Shown here piece after piece: positions 1-8,844 of a DNA stretch of 64,000 bases. The notes beneath the pieces are model-generated. The model saw only the letters and a list, made by a program, of their open reading frames with translations. It searched no databases and had not been told where the DNA came from. A program made the position numbers and the translations under genes. The DNA is taken from positions 2,356,001-2,420,000 of the forward strand of contig NZ_JBAJIJ010000001.1 in assembly GCF_036867135.1 (NCBI RefSeq). Reading direction: 5' to 3'. Numbering within the stretch: the stretch's first letter is position 1; the number at the start of each line of letters is the position of its first letter. The DNA is from Aeromicrobium sp. Sec7.5. Its GTDB lineage: Bacteria; Actinomycetota; Actinomycetes; Propionibacteriales; Nocardioidaceae.

Positions 1-1060
1 TCGTGACGCTGCCGTTCGTGTACCGGCCCTTGGCCGGCGTGCCGAACAGCGAGTGCCGCCACGCGACGAGCTGCACCAGGGCGTTCTTCATCGCGTCCGG
101 CGGGACCGCGCTGGTGAACTCGCCCATGAGCGACACACCGGTCGTGCTGGCGTTGACCGCGGAGTTGCCGGCGTGGGCGCCGTAGGGGGTCTTGGTGATC
201 CCGCCCGCACGGCCCTCGAAGGTCTGGCCGTAGCGGTCGATCAGGAAGTTGTAGCCGATGTCGCACCACCGCTGGCCGTCCATGTGGTACGCCTGCGCGG
301 ACCGGACGATGCCGGCGGACTGCGCGGCGGAGTAGTTGTTGCTGCCGGCGGTGTGGTGGACGATCGTGCCCTTGAACGTGCCGTTGGACGGTGCGGACCC
401 GCAGCCGGAGCCTCCGTAGGCACGGGCGCCCCAGGAGGCACGCGAGATGATGTTCGGCTGCGTGGCCGCGGCCTGGGTGAGCGTGGGCGACTCGCCGGAC
501 GCCACCGTGACCAGCGTGAGACCGGCCGGGTCGATGTCGTCGCTCGCGATGATGCGCGCCTGCGCGGCCTGTGACGGTCCGACCCACTTCGGCTCGGTCC
601 CGGGGATGCCGCCCTCGACCTCCTGCGACTCCGGGTCGAGGATCGTCCAGTCGGACCAGCTCCCGTCCTGCTGCCAGCGGACCTGCACCTCGGCGACGTC
701 CGCGGGGACACCGTCGGTCCACGTCACGCCCAGCAGCTCGAAGCCGGGCAGGTCGTGGGGGGCGAGCTCCGCGACGATGACGCCGTCCTGGATGGTCTCG
801 ACCGTGGGGTCGGCGACGGCCACGAGCGCGGCGTCCTCGGCCGTGTACGGCTCGCGGTCCTGCTCCGGGGTCACGTCGAACTCGCTCTTCTCGACCTCGG
901 CGGGCGTACCGGCCGTGTCTTCAGTGCGCAGCTGCGAGAACGTCACCGCGACCAGCAGGGCCGCCACGAGTGTCGTGACGGCGAGCAGCGGGACGAAGCG
1001 CAGCAGGGTGGCGCGCCGGGTACGACGCACTCGCTGACCTCGGGATCGACGGCCGAACAT
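1..1060 (-). CDS. N-acetylmuramoyl-L-alanine amidase, PGRP/amidase_2 type (3' end outside window)
   Basis: A secreted or membrane-anchored peptidoglycan amidase that should cut the bond between MurNAc and the stem peptide. 353 codons are visible. A basic N-terminus (residues 1-17) is followed by one hydrophobic segment (about 18-41), then a roughly 160-residue linker/accessory region and the PGRP fold from about residue 203 (ISRASWGAR). Zinc-binding motifs are visible: GTIVHHTAG at 231-239 and the GAHAGNS histidine near 296, with the typical YNFLID-YGQTFEGR core between them. The start is ATG at 1060 with GGGGAG a few bases upstream. The C-terminus runs off the left edge, so any cell-wall-binding repeats cannot be seen. 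Confidence in the family is high; the cellular role (cell separation or remodelling) is inferred. Confidence 0.9.
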   Translation of the reverse strand, partial: MFGRRSRGQRVRRTRRATLLRFVPLLAVTTLVAALLVAVTFSQLRTEDTAGTPAEVEKSEFDVTPEQDREPYTAEDAALVAVADPTVETIQDGVIVAELAPHDLPGFELLGVTWTDGVPADVAEVQVRWQQDGSWSDWTILDPESQEVEGGIPGTEPKWVGPSQAAQARIIASDDIDPAGLTLVTVASGESPTLTQAAATQPNIISRASWGARAYGGSGCGSAPSNGTFKGTIVHHTAGSNNYSAAQSAGIVRSAQAYHMDGQRWCDIGYNFLIDRYGQTFEGRAGGITKTPYGAHAGNSAVNASTTGVSLMGEFTSAVPPDAMKNALVQLVAWRHSLFGTPAKGRYTNGSVT

Positions 1061-1171
1061 GGATTCTCCCCATCCGGCGGTGACTCAGGGGAAGGCCCAC
1101 CGCCAGAGTTGATTAGACACCACATCGGTCCCACACGCCACAGGCTTCACAGAACTACAACGGTGTGATTT

Positions 1172-1189
1172 AGCCTGGAATTTCAGGCT
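1172..1189. other. Small inverted repeat between amidase and lpdA
   Basis: AGCCTG-GAATTT-CAGGCT: 6-bp arms with an A/T-rich centre, in the gap between the lpdA stop and the amidase start. It could be an operator for the amidase gene or a weak terminator after lpdA. No factor can be named. Nearby, a 16-nt sequence (ggcgtcactccgggcg) is duplicated across the lpdA stop codon. Confidence 0.3.
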
Positions 1190-1237
1190 TCTCGACCCGC
1201 GTCCGGGAAGGATGGCGTCACTCCGGGCGTCGCGGCG

Positions 1238-2626
1238 TCACTCCGGGCGGTGGATGCGGCGCGCGACCTCGGCCACGGTGCCGGACATCGACGGGTAGAC
1301 CGTGAAGGCATTCGCGACCTGGTCGACCGTCAGGCTGGTCATGACCGCGAGCGACACGACGTGGATCAGCTCGCTGGCCCGCGGACCCACGATCACGCCG
1401 CCGATCACCGTGCCACTCCCCCGGCGGGCGAACAGCTTGACGAAGCCGTCGCGCACGCCCTGCATCTTGGCGCGCGGGTTGGCCGACAGCGGCAGCATCG
1501 CGACGTCGGCCTGGATGCCCTGCTCGTCGAGCTTCTTCTGCGACAGGCCGACGGTCGCGATCTCCGGCGAGGTGAAGATGTTGCTCGAGACCTGGGAGAG
1601 GTCGAGCGGGTGCACCGCAGAGCCGAGGACGTGCGACATCGCGATGCGCCCCTGCTGGGCCGCGACCGACGCGAGCATCAGCACCCCGGTGCAGTCGCCT
1701 GCGGCGTAGACGCCGGGCGCCGTGGTGCGGGAGACCCGGTCGACCCGGACGAAGCCACCGTCATCGAGCAGCACGCCGTTCTCGGCCAGCCCGAGCCCGT
1801 CGGTGTTGGGGATCGAGCCGAGCGCGAGCAGGCAGTGCGACCCCTCGACGGTGCGGCCGTCGGTGAGCGTGACCCGCACGCCGTCACCCCCGCCGTCGAT
1901 GGCACAGCGCTCGACGGAGGCCATGCGTGAGTTGCCGAGGACGTCCATGCCGCGGCGGCGGAAGACGTCCTCGATCGTGTCAGCGGCGTCCGGGTCCTCC
2001 CCCGGGAGCACGCGGTCACGGCTCGACACCAGGGTCACCCGGGCACCGAGGCCGTTGTAGGCGCTGGCGAACTCGGCACCGGTCACGCCCGAGCCGACGA
2101 CCACCATGTGCTCGGGCACCTCCTGGAGCGCGTAGACCTGCTCCCACGTGAGGATGCGCTCCCCGTCGGGCTGGGCGGAGTCCACGACGCGCGGGTGCGC
2201 CCCGGTCGCGACGAGCACGGCATCGGCGGCGACGGACTCGGTGGCACCGTCGGCAGTCGTGACCTCGACGGTCGTGCCGCTCACGAGGCGCCCGGCGCCC
2301 CGGACGATGCGGACGCCGCTGGAGCTGAGCCGCTCCCCGATGTCGCTCGACTGCGCCTGCGCGAGGTCCAGGACCCGGCGGTTGACCTTGGCGAGGTCGG
2401 CGTGCACCCCGGACGGGAGCTCGACACCCAGCTCGAGGGACTCGGCCACCTCGGTCAGGACGTCGGCCGTCGCGATGAGCGTCTTGCTCGGCACGCAGTC
2501 GGTCAGGACGGTCGATCCGCCCCAGCCGTCGCGCTCGACGATCGTCACCTCGGCCCCGTGCCGGGCCGCCACGAGGGCTGCTTCGTATCCGCCGGGACCG
2601 CCACCGATGATCACCACATGAGTCAC
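1238..2626 (-). CDS. lpdA: NAD(P)H-quinone dehydrogenase, LpdA type (flavoprotein disulfide reductase family)
   Basis: 462 aa FAD- and NAD(P)-binding oxidoreductase. The N-terminal dinucleotide motif is VVIIGGGPGGYEAA (4-17), the NAD(P) motif is VVVGSGVTGAEFAS, and the C-terminal dimerisation domain is complete. Where lipoamide dehydrogenases have CxxxxC, this protein has GGSTVLTDCVPSK, so one redox cysteine is missing. The same feature marks M. tuberculosis LpdA (Rv3303c), which reduces quinones and is not a dihydrolipoamide dehydrogenase. The start chosen is GTG at 2626, giving VTHVVIIGGG; an in-frame start at 2662 only adds residues not typical of the family. The 3' neighbour is the amidase; upstream lies an intergenic repeat region. 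Confidence 0.88.
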   Translation of the reverse strand: MTHVVIIGGGPGGYEAALVAARHGAEVTIVERDGWGGSTVLTDCVPSKTLIATADVLTEVAESLELGVELPSGVHADLAKVNRRVLDLAQAQSSDIGERLSSSGVRIVRGAGRLVSGTTVEVTTADGATESVAADAVLVATGAHPRVVDSAQPDGERILTWEQVYALQEVPEHMVVVGSGVTGAEFASAYNGLGARVTLVSSRDRVLPGEDPDAADTIEDVFRRRGMDVLGNSRMASVERCAIDGGGDGVRVTLTDGRTVEGSHCLLALGSIPNTDGLGLAENGVLLDDGGFVRVDRVSRTTAPGVYAAGDCTGVLMLASVAAQQGRIAMSHVLGSAVHPLDLSQVSSNIFTSPEIATVGLSQKKLDEQGIQADVAMLPLSANPRAKMQGVRDGFVKLFARRGSGTVIGGVIVGPRASELIHVVSLAVMTSLTVDQVANAFTVYPSMSGTVAEVARRIHRPE

Positions 2627-2750
2627 CGGACCATTGTCCCGCACGCAGTCAGCGTCGATCACGCGGTCCGATGCAGCGGGTCGGCCGTCACCTGACGGAT
2701 CGAGGCAGCACCGGACCAGCGGCTACGGACCGCCCAGCCGGGCGGGAAGC

Positions 2751-2864
2751 GATGATGCATGAGGGCCGCCCCGGCGACAGGAAGGCATCATCGTTGGTGC
2801 GCCCGCCGGTAGGACCGATGCATCCGGGTAGCAACCGCGACCCACATGCATCATCCTCGGTCCA
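2751..2864. repeat. Intergenic palindromic repeat family R1, copy A
   Basis: Part of the 351-bp gene-free stretch 2627-2977. It contains gatgatgcat (2751), gcatcatc (2785), gaccgatgcat (2813) and atgcatcatcctcggtcca (2846-2864). The last matches, in inverted orientation, the arm gaccgaggatgatgcat found near 13.6 kb. The stretch also holds ggaccagcggctacgga near 2712, which recurs near 61.86 kb, and a 20-bp motif at 2902-2921 that belongs to family R2. No coding capacity is apparent. Confidence 0.7.
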
Positions 2865-2901
2865 CCCGGCAACGGCCGTCACCACCGCCGCCCCTCCGCC
2901 G

Positions 2902-2921
2902 TGGTCCGAGGCCGCTTGTCC
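2902..2921. repeat. Isolated copy of the 20-bp end motif of repeat family R2
   Basis: TGGTCCGAGGCCGCTTGTCC differs at one position from the motif TGGTCCGTGGCCGCTTGTCC at 52724-52743. It also resembles both ends of the element at 34597-34779. Here it lies downstream of the heme oxygenase gene without the internal gtgagtcagcaacct unit. Confidence 0.6.
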
Positions 2922-2977
2922 TGCACCACGCTTCAGTGGTCAGCGACGAACGCCGACCGAGCGCTCGAACAGGAGCT

Positions 2978-3640
2978 TCAGCGCTTCCAGGCGGGCAGCT
3001 GCTGCGTGAGCTCGCTGAAGAGGGCGCCGTTCAGGCCGAAGACGCCCTTGACCTCCGCCAGCACGAGCTGCTGCTCGACCGGGTCGAGGGCCAGGGCGTC
3101 GAGCCGCTCCCGGTAGGCGTCCTTGTAGGGCTTCGGCTTGGGGATGTCGGGGAACGCGTAGAACGCGACCCCAGCCCCGTCGAGCCCGAGCTCGCGCGCC
3201 AGGAGGCGTCCGATGGCCTGGCCGCCGGACAGGTCACCGAGGTAGCGCGTGTAGTGGTGGGCCACGAAGGTACCGCCCCAGGCGGACGCCTGCTGGATCC
3301 GTGACACGTAGGCGTCGGTGGCCGGGCTGGCGTGCTCGACCATGCCGCCCCAGAACTCCAGGTCGGCGTCGATCGCGGCGAGGCGTTCGAGGCGCGGGTC
3401 GATCACGGCGGACGCGATCGGGTCGGCGGCCAACGTGGCCGCTGCACCCTCGAGCGCGGCGTAGACGCGGCGCAGGCACGAGAGGTAGACGGCATAGCCC
3501 TCGCGCGAGACGCGACCGGCGAGCAGCTCGGTCATGAACGACGAGCCCTCGGCCTCGCGGTGCTCGGCCGCGGAGCCATCCCGCAGCAGGGCCGACAGGG
3601 GTGGCGTCGGCAGCTGCGTGGGCGGCGAGACGATCGCCAT
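2978..3640 (-). CDS. Heme oxygenase (biliverdin-producing)
   Basis: 220 aa cytosolic protein predicted to open the heme ring, releasing iron, CO and biliverdin. The proximal heme-ligand region is AEHREAEG with His27, and the distal helix carries GDLSGGQ (135-141), both diagnostic of the HmuO/HO family. Length fits bacterial heme oxygenases. The start is ATG 3640, preceded by a strong GGGAGGG site. It appears monocistronic and is divergent from the nucleoside phosphorylase gene. No heme importer or iron box was recognised beside it, so a role in iron acquisition rather than heme turnover is only inferred. Confidence 0.93.
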   Translation of the reverse strand: MAIVSPPTQLPTPPLSALLRDGSAAEHREAEGSSFMTELLAGRVSREGYAVYLSCLRRVYAALEGAAATLAADPIASAVIDPRLERLAAIDADLEFWGGMVEHASPATDAYVSRIQQASAWGGTFVAHHYTRYLGDLSGGQAIGRLLARELGLDGAGVAFYAFPDIPKPKPYKDAYRERLDALALDPVEQQLVLAEVKGVFGLNGALFSELTQQLPAWKR

Positions 3641-3753
3641 GGATGATCCCTCCCCCGGGTCGAGTGCACCACCCTATGGCATCTCCTCAGTGCGTCGCCG
3701 TGGCTTCCGGCGTGCCCACCAGTCGGACCGCTCTGCTGTCGTACGGTGGCTCG

Positions 3754-4545
3754 GTGAGCCCCTACGAGAGTGCCCAGCGCGCCGCCGACGTCCTCCGCGA
3801 GCGCACCGGAGGCGGCGACCACGACGTCGCCGTCGTCATGGGATCGGGCTGGATGCCGGCCGCCGACGTCCTGGGCGAGCCCGAGCACGAGGTGCCGCTG
3901 GCGGAGCTGCCTGGCTTCAGCGCACCCGCGGTGGCGGGTCACGGTGGCACCGTCCGCTCCCTGCGGCTCGGCGACCGCCGCGCCCTGGTGTTCCTGGGAC
4001 GCACCCACTTCTACGAGGGCAAGGGCGTCGAGGCGGTCGTGCACGGGGTGCGCACGGCGGCCGCGGCCGGGGTCCGGAGCCTGGTGCTCACGAACGGGTG
4101 CGGCGGGCTCGTCCCCGAGTGGACCCCGGGCACGCCGGTCCTCATCAGCGACCACATCAACCTGACCGCCGCCTCGCCCCTGGTCGGGGCCACCTTCGTC
4201 GACCTGACCGAGGTCTACTCCCGCCGCCTGCGCGACCTCGTCCGCGAGATCGACCCGACGCTCGCGGAGGGCGTCTACGCGCAGGTCACCGGCCCGCACT
4301 ACGAGACCCCGGCCGAGATCGGCATGATCCGGGCCATCGGCGGGCACCTGGTGGGCATGTCCACCGCACTCGAGGCCATCGCGGCCCGGGAGGCCGGGCT
4401 CGAGGTGCTGGGCATCTCGCTGGTCACCAACCACGCCGCGGGCACGACGGGCGAGCCGCTGAACCACGAGGAGGTCCTCGACGCCGGCCGGCAGGCCGCG
4501 ACCCGCATGGGTGGACTCCTCGCCGACGTCCTCACGCGGATCTGA
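3754..4545 (+). CDS. deoD: Purine-nucleoside phosphorylase (trimeric PNP family)
   Basis: 263 aa enzyme that splits purine (deoxy)nucleosides with phosphate to free base and (deoxy)ribose 1-phosphate. Motifs in order: phosphate loop [22 protein letters not shown], the GPHYETPAE purine-site block, GMSTALEAI and TNHAAGTTG. These match the trimeric PNP class (PunA, called deoD in mycobacteria). The start chosen is GTG 3754: TACGGT lies 6 nt upstream, consistent with a leaderless transcript, and upstream in-frame starts overlap the divergent heme oxygenase gene. The mutase gene follows after 2 nt, so the two are almost certainly co-transcribed; their M. tuberculosis counterparts (Rv3307-Rv3308) are also adjacent. 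Confidence 0.93.
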   Translation: MSPYESAQRAADVLRERTGGGDHDVAVVMGSGWMPAADVLGEPEHEVPLAELPGFSAPAVAGHGGTVRSLRLGDRRALVFLGRTHFYEGKGVEAVVHGVRTAAAAGVRSLVLTNGCGGLVPEWTPGTPVLISDHINLTAASPLVGATFVDLTEVYSRRLRDLVREIDPTLAEGVYAQVTGPHYETPAEIGMIRAIGGHLVGMSTALEAIAAREAGLEVLGISLVTNHAAGTTGEPLNHEEVLDAGRQAATRMGGLLADVLTRI

Positions 4546-4547
4546 GC

Positions 4548-6170
4548 ATGGACGCCGACCTGCGCCGCCGCGCGCTCGAGTGGATCGACCAGGACCCCGA
4601 CCCAGACACCCGGGACGAGCTCCAGGCCCTGCTCGACGTCGAGGCCGAGGCCGAGGTCCGCGAGCGGTTCACCGGTCGCCTCCAGTTCGGCACCGCGGGC
4701 CTGCGCGGCGAGCTCGGTGCCGGGCCGCAGCGGATGAACCGGGTCGTCGTGGCGCAGGCCGCGGCAGGGCTCGCCGCCTACCTGCACCAGCACGAGGAGC
4801 ACCCCTCGGCGGTCGTCGGCTTCGACGCCCGGCACAACTCCGACGTCTTCGCCCGTGACACCGCCGAGATCCTGGCCGGCGCCGGTGTGCGTGCGGTCCT
4901 GCTGCCCGAGCCCCTGCCGACCCCCGTGCTCGCCTTCGCGATCGGCCACCTCGGGCTCAGCGCCGGCGTCATGGTCACCGCCTCGCACAATCCTCCGCGC
5001 GACAACGGCTACAAGGTCTACCTGGGCGACACCAGCCAGATCGTGCCCCCCGCTGATGCCGACATCTCGGCAGCGATCGACCGGGTCGGACGGGTCGACG
5101 AGCTGCCCCGCTCCGACGACTACGTCGTCGCCGGACCCGAGGTCGCTGACGCGTACGTCGCCGCTGCGGCCGCGACCGCGCCGCCCGGGCCACGCGAGGT
5201 CACGGCGGTCTACACGGCCCTCCACGGCGTGGGGCTGCGGACGCTCGAACGCACCGTCGCGGCGGCCGGTTTCCCGGCCCTCGTCCCCGTGCCGGAGCAG
5301 GCTGAGCCCGACCCGGACTTCCCCACCGTGGCGTTCCCCAACCCCGAGGAACCCGGGGCGATGGCCCTGGCCCTGGCCCTGGCCGCCTCGGTCGGGGCCG
5401 ACCTCGTGATCGCGAACGACCCCGACGCCGATCGCTGCGCCGTGGCGGTCCCGACCGGTCCGGACACCTGGCGCATGCTCACCGGCGACGAGGTCGGGGC
5501 CCTGCTGGCCGACCTGATGCTCCGCCGCGGCACGCCCGGCACGTACGCGTCCTCGATCGTCTCGTCGGACCTGCTGGGTCGCCTGGCCGCCTCCCACGAC
5601 CGGGCGTGGCAGCAGACCCTGACGGGATTCAAGTGGATCGGCAAGATCCCCGATCTCGCCTACGGGTACGAGGAGGCGCTGGGGTACAGCGTCGCCCCCG
5701 CGATCGCGCGCGACAAGGACGGCGTCACCGCTGCACTGGCGATCCTGGCGCTCGCCGCCGACCTGAGGACCCAGGACCGCACGCTGCTGGACCGCATCGA
5801 CGACCTGCACCGTGAGCACGGCGTGCACGCCACGGGGCAGCTCTCGGTGCGGGTCGAGGACCTCGCCGTCATCGTGACCGCGATGACCACGCTGCGCACG
5901 ACTCCCCCGGCCAGTCTCGGTGGACTCGAGGTCACGTCGGTCGACGACCTGGCCGACGGGTATCGCGGACTGCCACCGACCGACGGGATCCGGCTGGGCC
6001 TCGGCGAGGGGACCCGGGTCATCTGCCGCCCGTCCGGCACCGAGCCCAAGCTCAAGTGCTACCTCGAGGTGGTCGAGCCCACCGGTGACGACCTCGCCGC
6101 GGCCCGCGCTCGTGCCGCCAGCACGCTCGAGGCGATCCGCACCGACCTGGCTGCTGCGCTCGGTCTGTGA
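4548..6170 (+). CDS. pmmB: Phosphohexomutase/phosphopentomutase of the alpha-D-phosphohexomutase superfamily (PmmB-like)
   Basis: 540 aa cytosolic mutase. The active-site phosphoserine loop TASHNPP is at about 144-150 (Ser146), the metal loop is DPDADR, and the C-terminal phosphate-binding loop is RPSGTEPKLKCY. It starts 2 nt after the PNP stop. The family covers phosphomannomutase, phosphoglucomutase and phosphopentomutase activities. Because PNP yields ribose 1-phosphate, a phosphopentomutase role is attractive here, but sequence alone does not settle it. Ends at a strong bidirectional hairpin. Confidence 0.88.
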   Translation: MDADLRRRALEWIDQDPDPDTRDELQALLDVEAEAEVRERFTGRLQFGTAGLRGELGAGPQRMNRVVVAQAAAGLAAYLHQHEEHPSAVVGFDARHNSDVFARDTAEILAGAGVRAVLLPEPLPTPVLAFAIGHLGLSAGVMVTASHNPPRDNGYKVYLGDTSQIVPPADADISAAIDRVGRVDELPRSDDYVVAGPEVADAYVAAAAATAPPGPREVTAVYTALHGVGLRTLERTVAAAGFPALVPVPEQAEPDPDFPTVAFPNPEEPGAMALALALAASVGADLVIANDPDADRCAVAVPTGPDTWRMLTGDEVGALLADLMLRRGTPGTYASSIVSSDLLGRLAASHDRAWQQTLTGFKWIGKIPDLAYGYEEALGYSVAPAIARDKDGVTAALAILALAADLRTQDRTLLDRIDDLHREHGVHATGQLSVRVEDLAVIVTAMTTLRTTPPASLGGLEVTSVDDLADGYRGLPPTDGIRLGLGEGTRVICRPSGTEPKLKCYLEVVEPTGDDLAAARARAASTLEAIRTDLAAALGL

Positions 6171-6175
6171 CCACA

Positions 6176-6207
6176 ACGGCCACGAGCACCGGGGTGCTCG
6201 TGGCCGT
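6176..6207. terminator. Bidirectional terminator between pmmB and the 5'-nucleotidase gene
   Basis: Perfect 15-bp inverted repeat (acggccacgagcacc / ggtgctcgtggccgt) with a 2-nt gap, 6 nt after the pmmB stop and 34 nt before the converging 5'-nucleotidase stop. It has no U-tract, as is common for actinobacterial hairpin terminators. Confidence 0.8.
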
Positions 6208-6240
6208 GGCGGTCATGCCTGGCGGGTCGCGCCTGGCGGG

Positions 6241-8775
6241 TCAGCTGACCGGTGCGGTCTCCCGTTCGTCGAAGCGGAAGAGGAAGGCAGCCATCTGCTC
6301 ACGCAGGACCGGCTGCGACCCACGGAACGTCGTGGTGCCGTTGCTCTCCTGGTAGCCCGTGGTGACGCCCGTGCTCTCCAGCCACAGGATCTCCGTGTAG
6401 AACGTGTCGGTCGACGCCACGTCGGCGAACGGCGAGCCCGTCAACGGCAACGAGATCGGCGGCGAACCGGCCAGGCGGTACAGGAACGCCGCCATCTGCT
6501 CACGCAGGACCGGCGCGCTCGGACGGAACGTGCCATCGGCGTAGCCCGTCGTGATCTTCTCCCCGGCGAGCCACGCGATGTGCTGGCTGAACGTGTTCGA
6601 CACGGTGTCGCTGAACGTCGCGCCCGGAGCGTCCGCCGGCGGGTTCGCACCGTCGTTCGCGTACCGGTACAGGAACGCCGCCATCTGCTCCCGCAGCACC
6701 GGCGCCGAGCCACGGAACGTGCCGTCCGCGTAGCCGGTGGTGATGCCGGCGCTCACGAGCCAGCCGATCTCCTTCTCGAAGGTGTTGCCGGCGACGTCGG
6801 TGAAGTCGCCCGCGACCTGGAGCGGCACGCGGACGAGCGTGCCGGCGGGATCGACCTCCACCTCGAGCGTGTACGCCCCGGCGGCCACGTCGGGCACCGT
6901 CGCGGTGATCGTCGTCGAGCCCGCCGAGACGGGGAACTCGCCAAGGTCCGCACGTGTGCCGTTCCCGGCCACCAGCGTCGCCGTCGCGAGCGTGGACACC
7001 GGCGCTCCCTTCGAGGTCAGGTCGAGCTCGGCCAGGGTCACGGCCAGCGGCGCTCCGGCGACCTGAACCGGACGGACACCCTCGACGCGCACCGCGTGGC
7101 GGGCGAAGTCGGGCGTGACCGGGCTGTTGGCACCGAGGTAGGCGATCCAGGCCTCGTAGTCGAGCAGGCCCGTGTCGACGGACGTGCCCTCCGTGAAGGC
7201 GTGGAAGTTGTCGCCACCGGCGGTCAGGAACGACGGGACGGCGACCTTGTAGGACCCGGCCGGGTCGACCGGGGCGTCATCGACCCAGAGCGAGGTGATC
7301 CGCTGGCCCTCCGGACGCGCGGGATCGAACGTGTAGCTGACGTTCGCCGACGTGCCCAGCTGCAGGAACGGCTTCGACGGGACGTCGCCGTCCAGCTCGC
7401 GCTGCCACTGCTGCTCGAAGACCTTCCGGAGCGAGGTGCCGCTCAGCGTCACCGTGCTCAGGTTGTTCGTGAACGGCAGCACCGCGTTCGCCTCGGCGAA
7501 CGTGACCACGCCGTCCTCGCCGACGTAGAGCTCGTTGCGCAGCCCACCGGGGTTCATGAGGGCCAGGTCGGCGCCGGCCGGCGTCGCGGCGACGCTGGCC
7601 AGCATCGAGTCGGCCACCAGGTTGCCCAGGGTCGACTCCTTCGACCGGTCGTCGCGGGCGTCGCCGACGAACGCCGTCGTCACGTCGTCCGTGATCGTCG
7701 CGACCTCGACGCCTCCGACCTCGGCCGCGTATGCGAGTGCCTCGTCGACGATCGTCTTGACCTCCGCGACACGCGGGTAGGTCGAGACGAGCTCGGCCGC
7801 CGGGGTCGTCGTGCGGGGGACGTTCGCCGCGGTGTGGCTCTGGACCTCACCCGTGGCCGGGTCGACGGTGAGCGTGATCTCGCCGATGTTCTCGCCGTAG
7901 CTGCCAGTCTGGAGCACGGGGCGGGTCTCGCCCGTGACGCCGGGGACCGGGGCGTCCCACGCGTACTGCTTGTGCGTGTGGCCCGTGAAGATCGCATCGA
8001 CCTCCGCGTCGGTCTGCGTCACGATGTCGGCGAAGGCGCCTCCGGCGGCGATCTCCTCCTCGAGGGAGGCGCCGTCGGGCGTGCCCGCGCCGGCGCCCTC
8101 GTGGTACGCCGCGACGATGACGTCCGGCACGTCCTCGAGCGCCTCGAGGTCGGCGACCGTGTCGTTGACGGCCTGCACGGGGTCGAGGAAGGTGAGCCCC
8201 TCGATGCCGGACGGGATGACGAGACTCGGCGTGGCCTCCGTGACCGTGCCGATCACGGCGACGTCGAGGCCACCGACCGGGAAGATGTCGTAGGCCGGCA
8301 GGATCGGCTCACCGTCGGCGCCGATCACGTTGGCCGCCAGATGGGTGAAGTCAGCCGCGGGCTCGACGCGGTCGAGCAGGTCGTCGACCCCCTTGTCGAA
8401 CTCGTGGTTGCCCACGGCGGACGTGGCGAGGTCGAGCGCGTTCAGCACGTCGATCGTCGGCTGGTCCTGCTGCGTCGAGGAGGAGAACAGCGAGGCGCCG
8501 ATGTTGTCGCCCGCCGAGAGGAACAGCGTGGAGTCCTCGCCGTGCTCGGCGCGGAGCTGCTCGATCGTGCCGGCCACGTTCACCGTGTTGGCGTCGATGC
8601 GGCCGTGGAAGTCGTTGATGTCGACCAGGGCGATCGTCACGGGCGCTTCGGCGACGGCCGGCTGGGGCTCGATGGCCTGCGCAGGCACGGCGGTCAGGAG
8701 CGAGGCACCGAGGGCGGTGCCGACGGTCACGGCCAGATGACGCCACGGCGGACGTGGGGAGGAGATGAGGGACAC
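6241..8775 (-). CDS. Secreted 5'-nucleotidase/metallophosphoesterase with three C-terminal SLH domains
   Basis: 844 aa. The signal peptide ends near residue 34 (PAQA-IEP). The N-terminal metallophosphoesterase domain carries DINDFHGRID, SAGDNIGAS, GNHEFDKG and GHTHKQ. The 5'-nucleotidase C-terminal domain includes MNPGGLRNEL and AVLPFTNNL. After a short beta-rich linker come three SLH repeats, recognisable by GITTGYADGTF and PVLREQMAAFLYR. Expected role: remove phosphate from nucleotides (or UDP-sugars) outside the cell, with SLH repeats holding it at the surface. The start is GTG 8775 with GGAAGG upstream; the 13 nt gaaggtcgtcccc before the start is the same as at the neighbouring nuclease gene. 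The two genes lie tandem on the minus strand, 69 nt apart. Confidence 0.93.
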   Translation of the reverse strand: MSLISSPRPPWRHLAVTVGTALGASLLTAVPAQAIEPQPAVAEAPVTIALVDINDFHGRIDANTVNVAGTIEQLRAEHGEDSTLFLSAGDNIGASLFSSSTQQDQPTIDVLNALDLATSAVGNHEFDKGVDDLLDRVEPAADFTHLAANVIGADGEPILPAYDIFPVGGLDVAVIGTVTEATPSLVIPSGIEGLTFLDPVQAVNDTVADLEALEDVPDVIVAAYHEGAGAGTPDGASLEEEIAAGGAFADIVTQTDAEVDAIFTGHTHKQYAWDAPVPGVTGETRPVLQTGSYGENIGEITLTVDPATGEVQSHTAANVPRTTTPAAELVSTYPRVAEVKTIVDEALAYAAEVGGVEVATITDDVTTAFVGDARDDRSKESTLGNLVADSMLASVAATPAGADLALMNPGGLRNELYVGEDGVVTFAEANAVLPFTNNLSTVTLSGTSLRKVFEQQWQRELDGDVPSKPFLQLGTSANVSYTFDPARPEGQRITSLWVDDAPVDPAGSYKVAVPSFLTAGGDNFHAFTEGTSVDTGLLDYEAWIAYLGANSPVTPDFARHAVRVEGVRPVQVAGAPLAVTLAELDLTSKGAPVSTLATATLVAGNGTRADLGEFPVSAGSTTITATVPDVAAGAYTLEVEVDPAGTLVRVPLQVAGDFTDVAGNTFEKEIGWLVSAGITTGYADGTFRGSAPVLREQMAAFLYRYANDGANPPADAPGATFSDTVSNTFSQHIAWLAGEKITTGYADGTFRPSAPVLREQMAAFLYRLAGSPPISLPLTGSPFADVASTDTFYTEILWLESTGVTTGYQESNGTTTFRGSQPVLREQMAAFLFRFDERETAPVS
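6421..6701 (-). repeat. Near-identical SLH-coding block, copy 1
   Basis: 281 bp encoding the second SLH repeat and parts of its neighbours. It aligns without gaps to 9013-9293, and I count three mismatches. Both copies are in the same orientation and reading frame in tandem genes. This is much closer than the remaining parts of the two proteins. Confidence 0.9.
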
Positions 8776-8844
8776 GGGGACGACCTTCCGGATGAGGAGG
8801 ATGGGACGAAGAGGTGGACGGACGAGGTGGGACGGAGGGGGGAC

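Noticed and set aside
3534..6170. An 878-codon reading that merges a frame over deoD with pmmB
   Set aside because: The first part is out of frame with the PNP motifs; the real mutase starts at 4548, 2 nt after the PNP stop.
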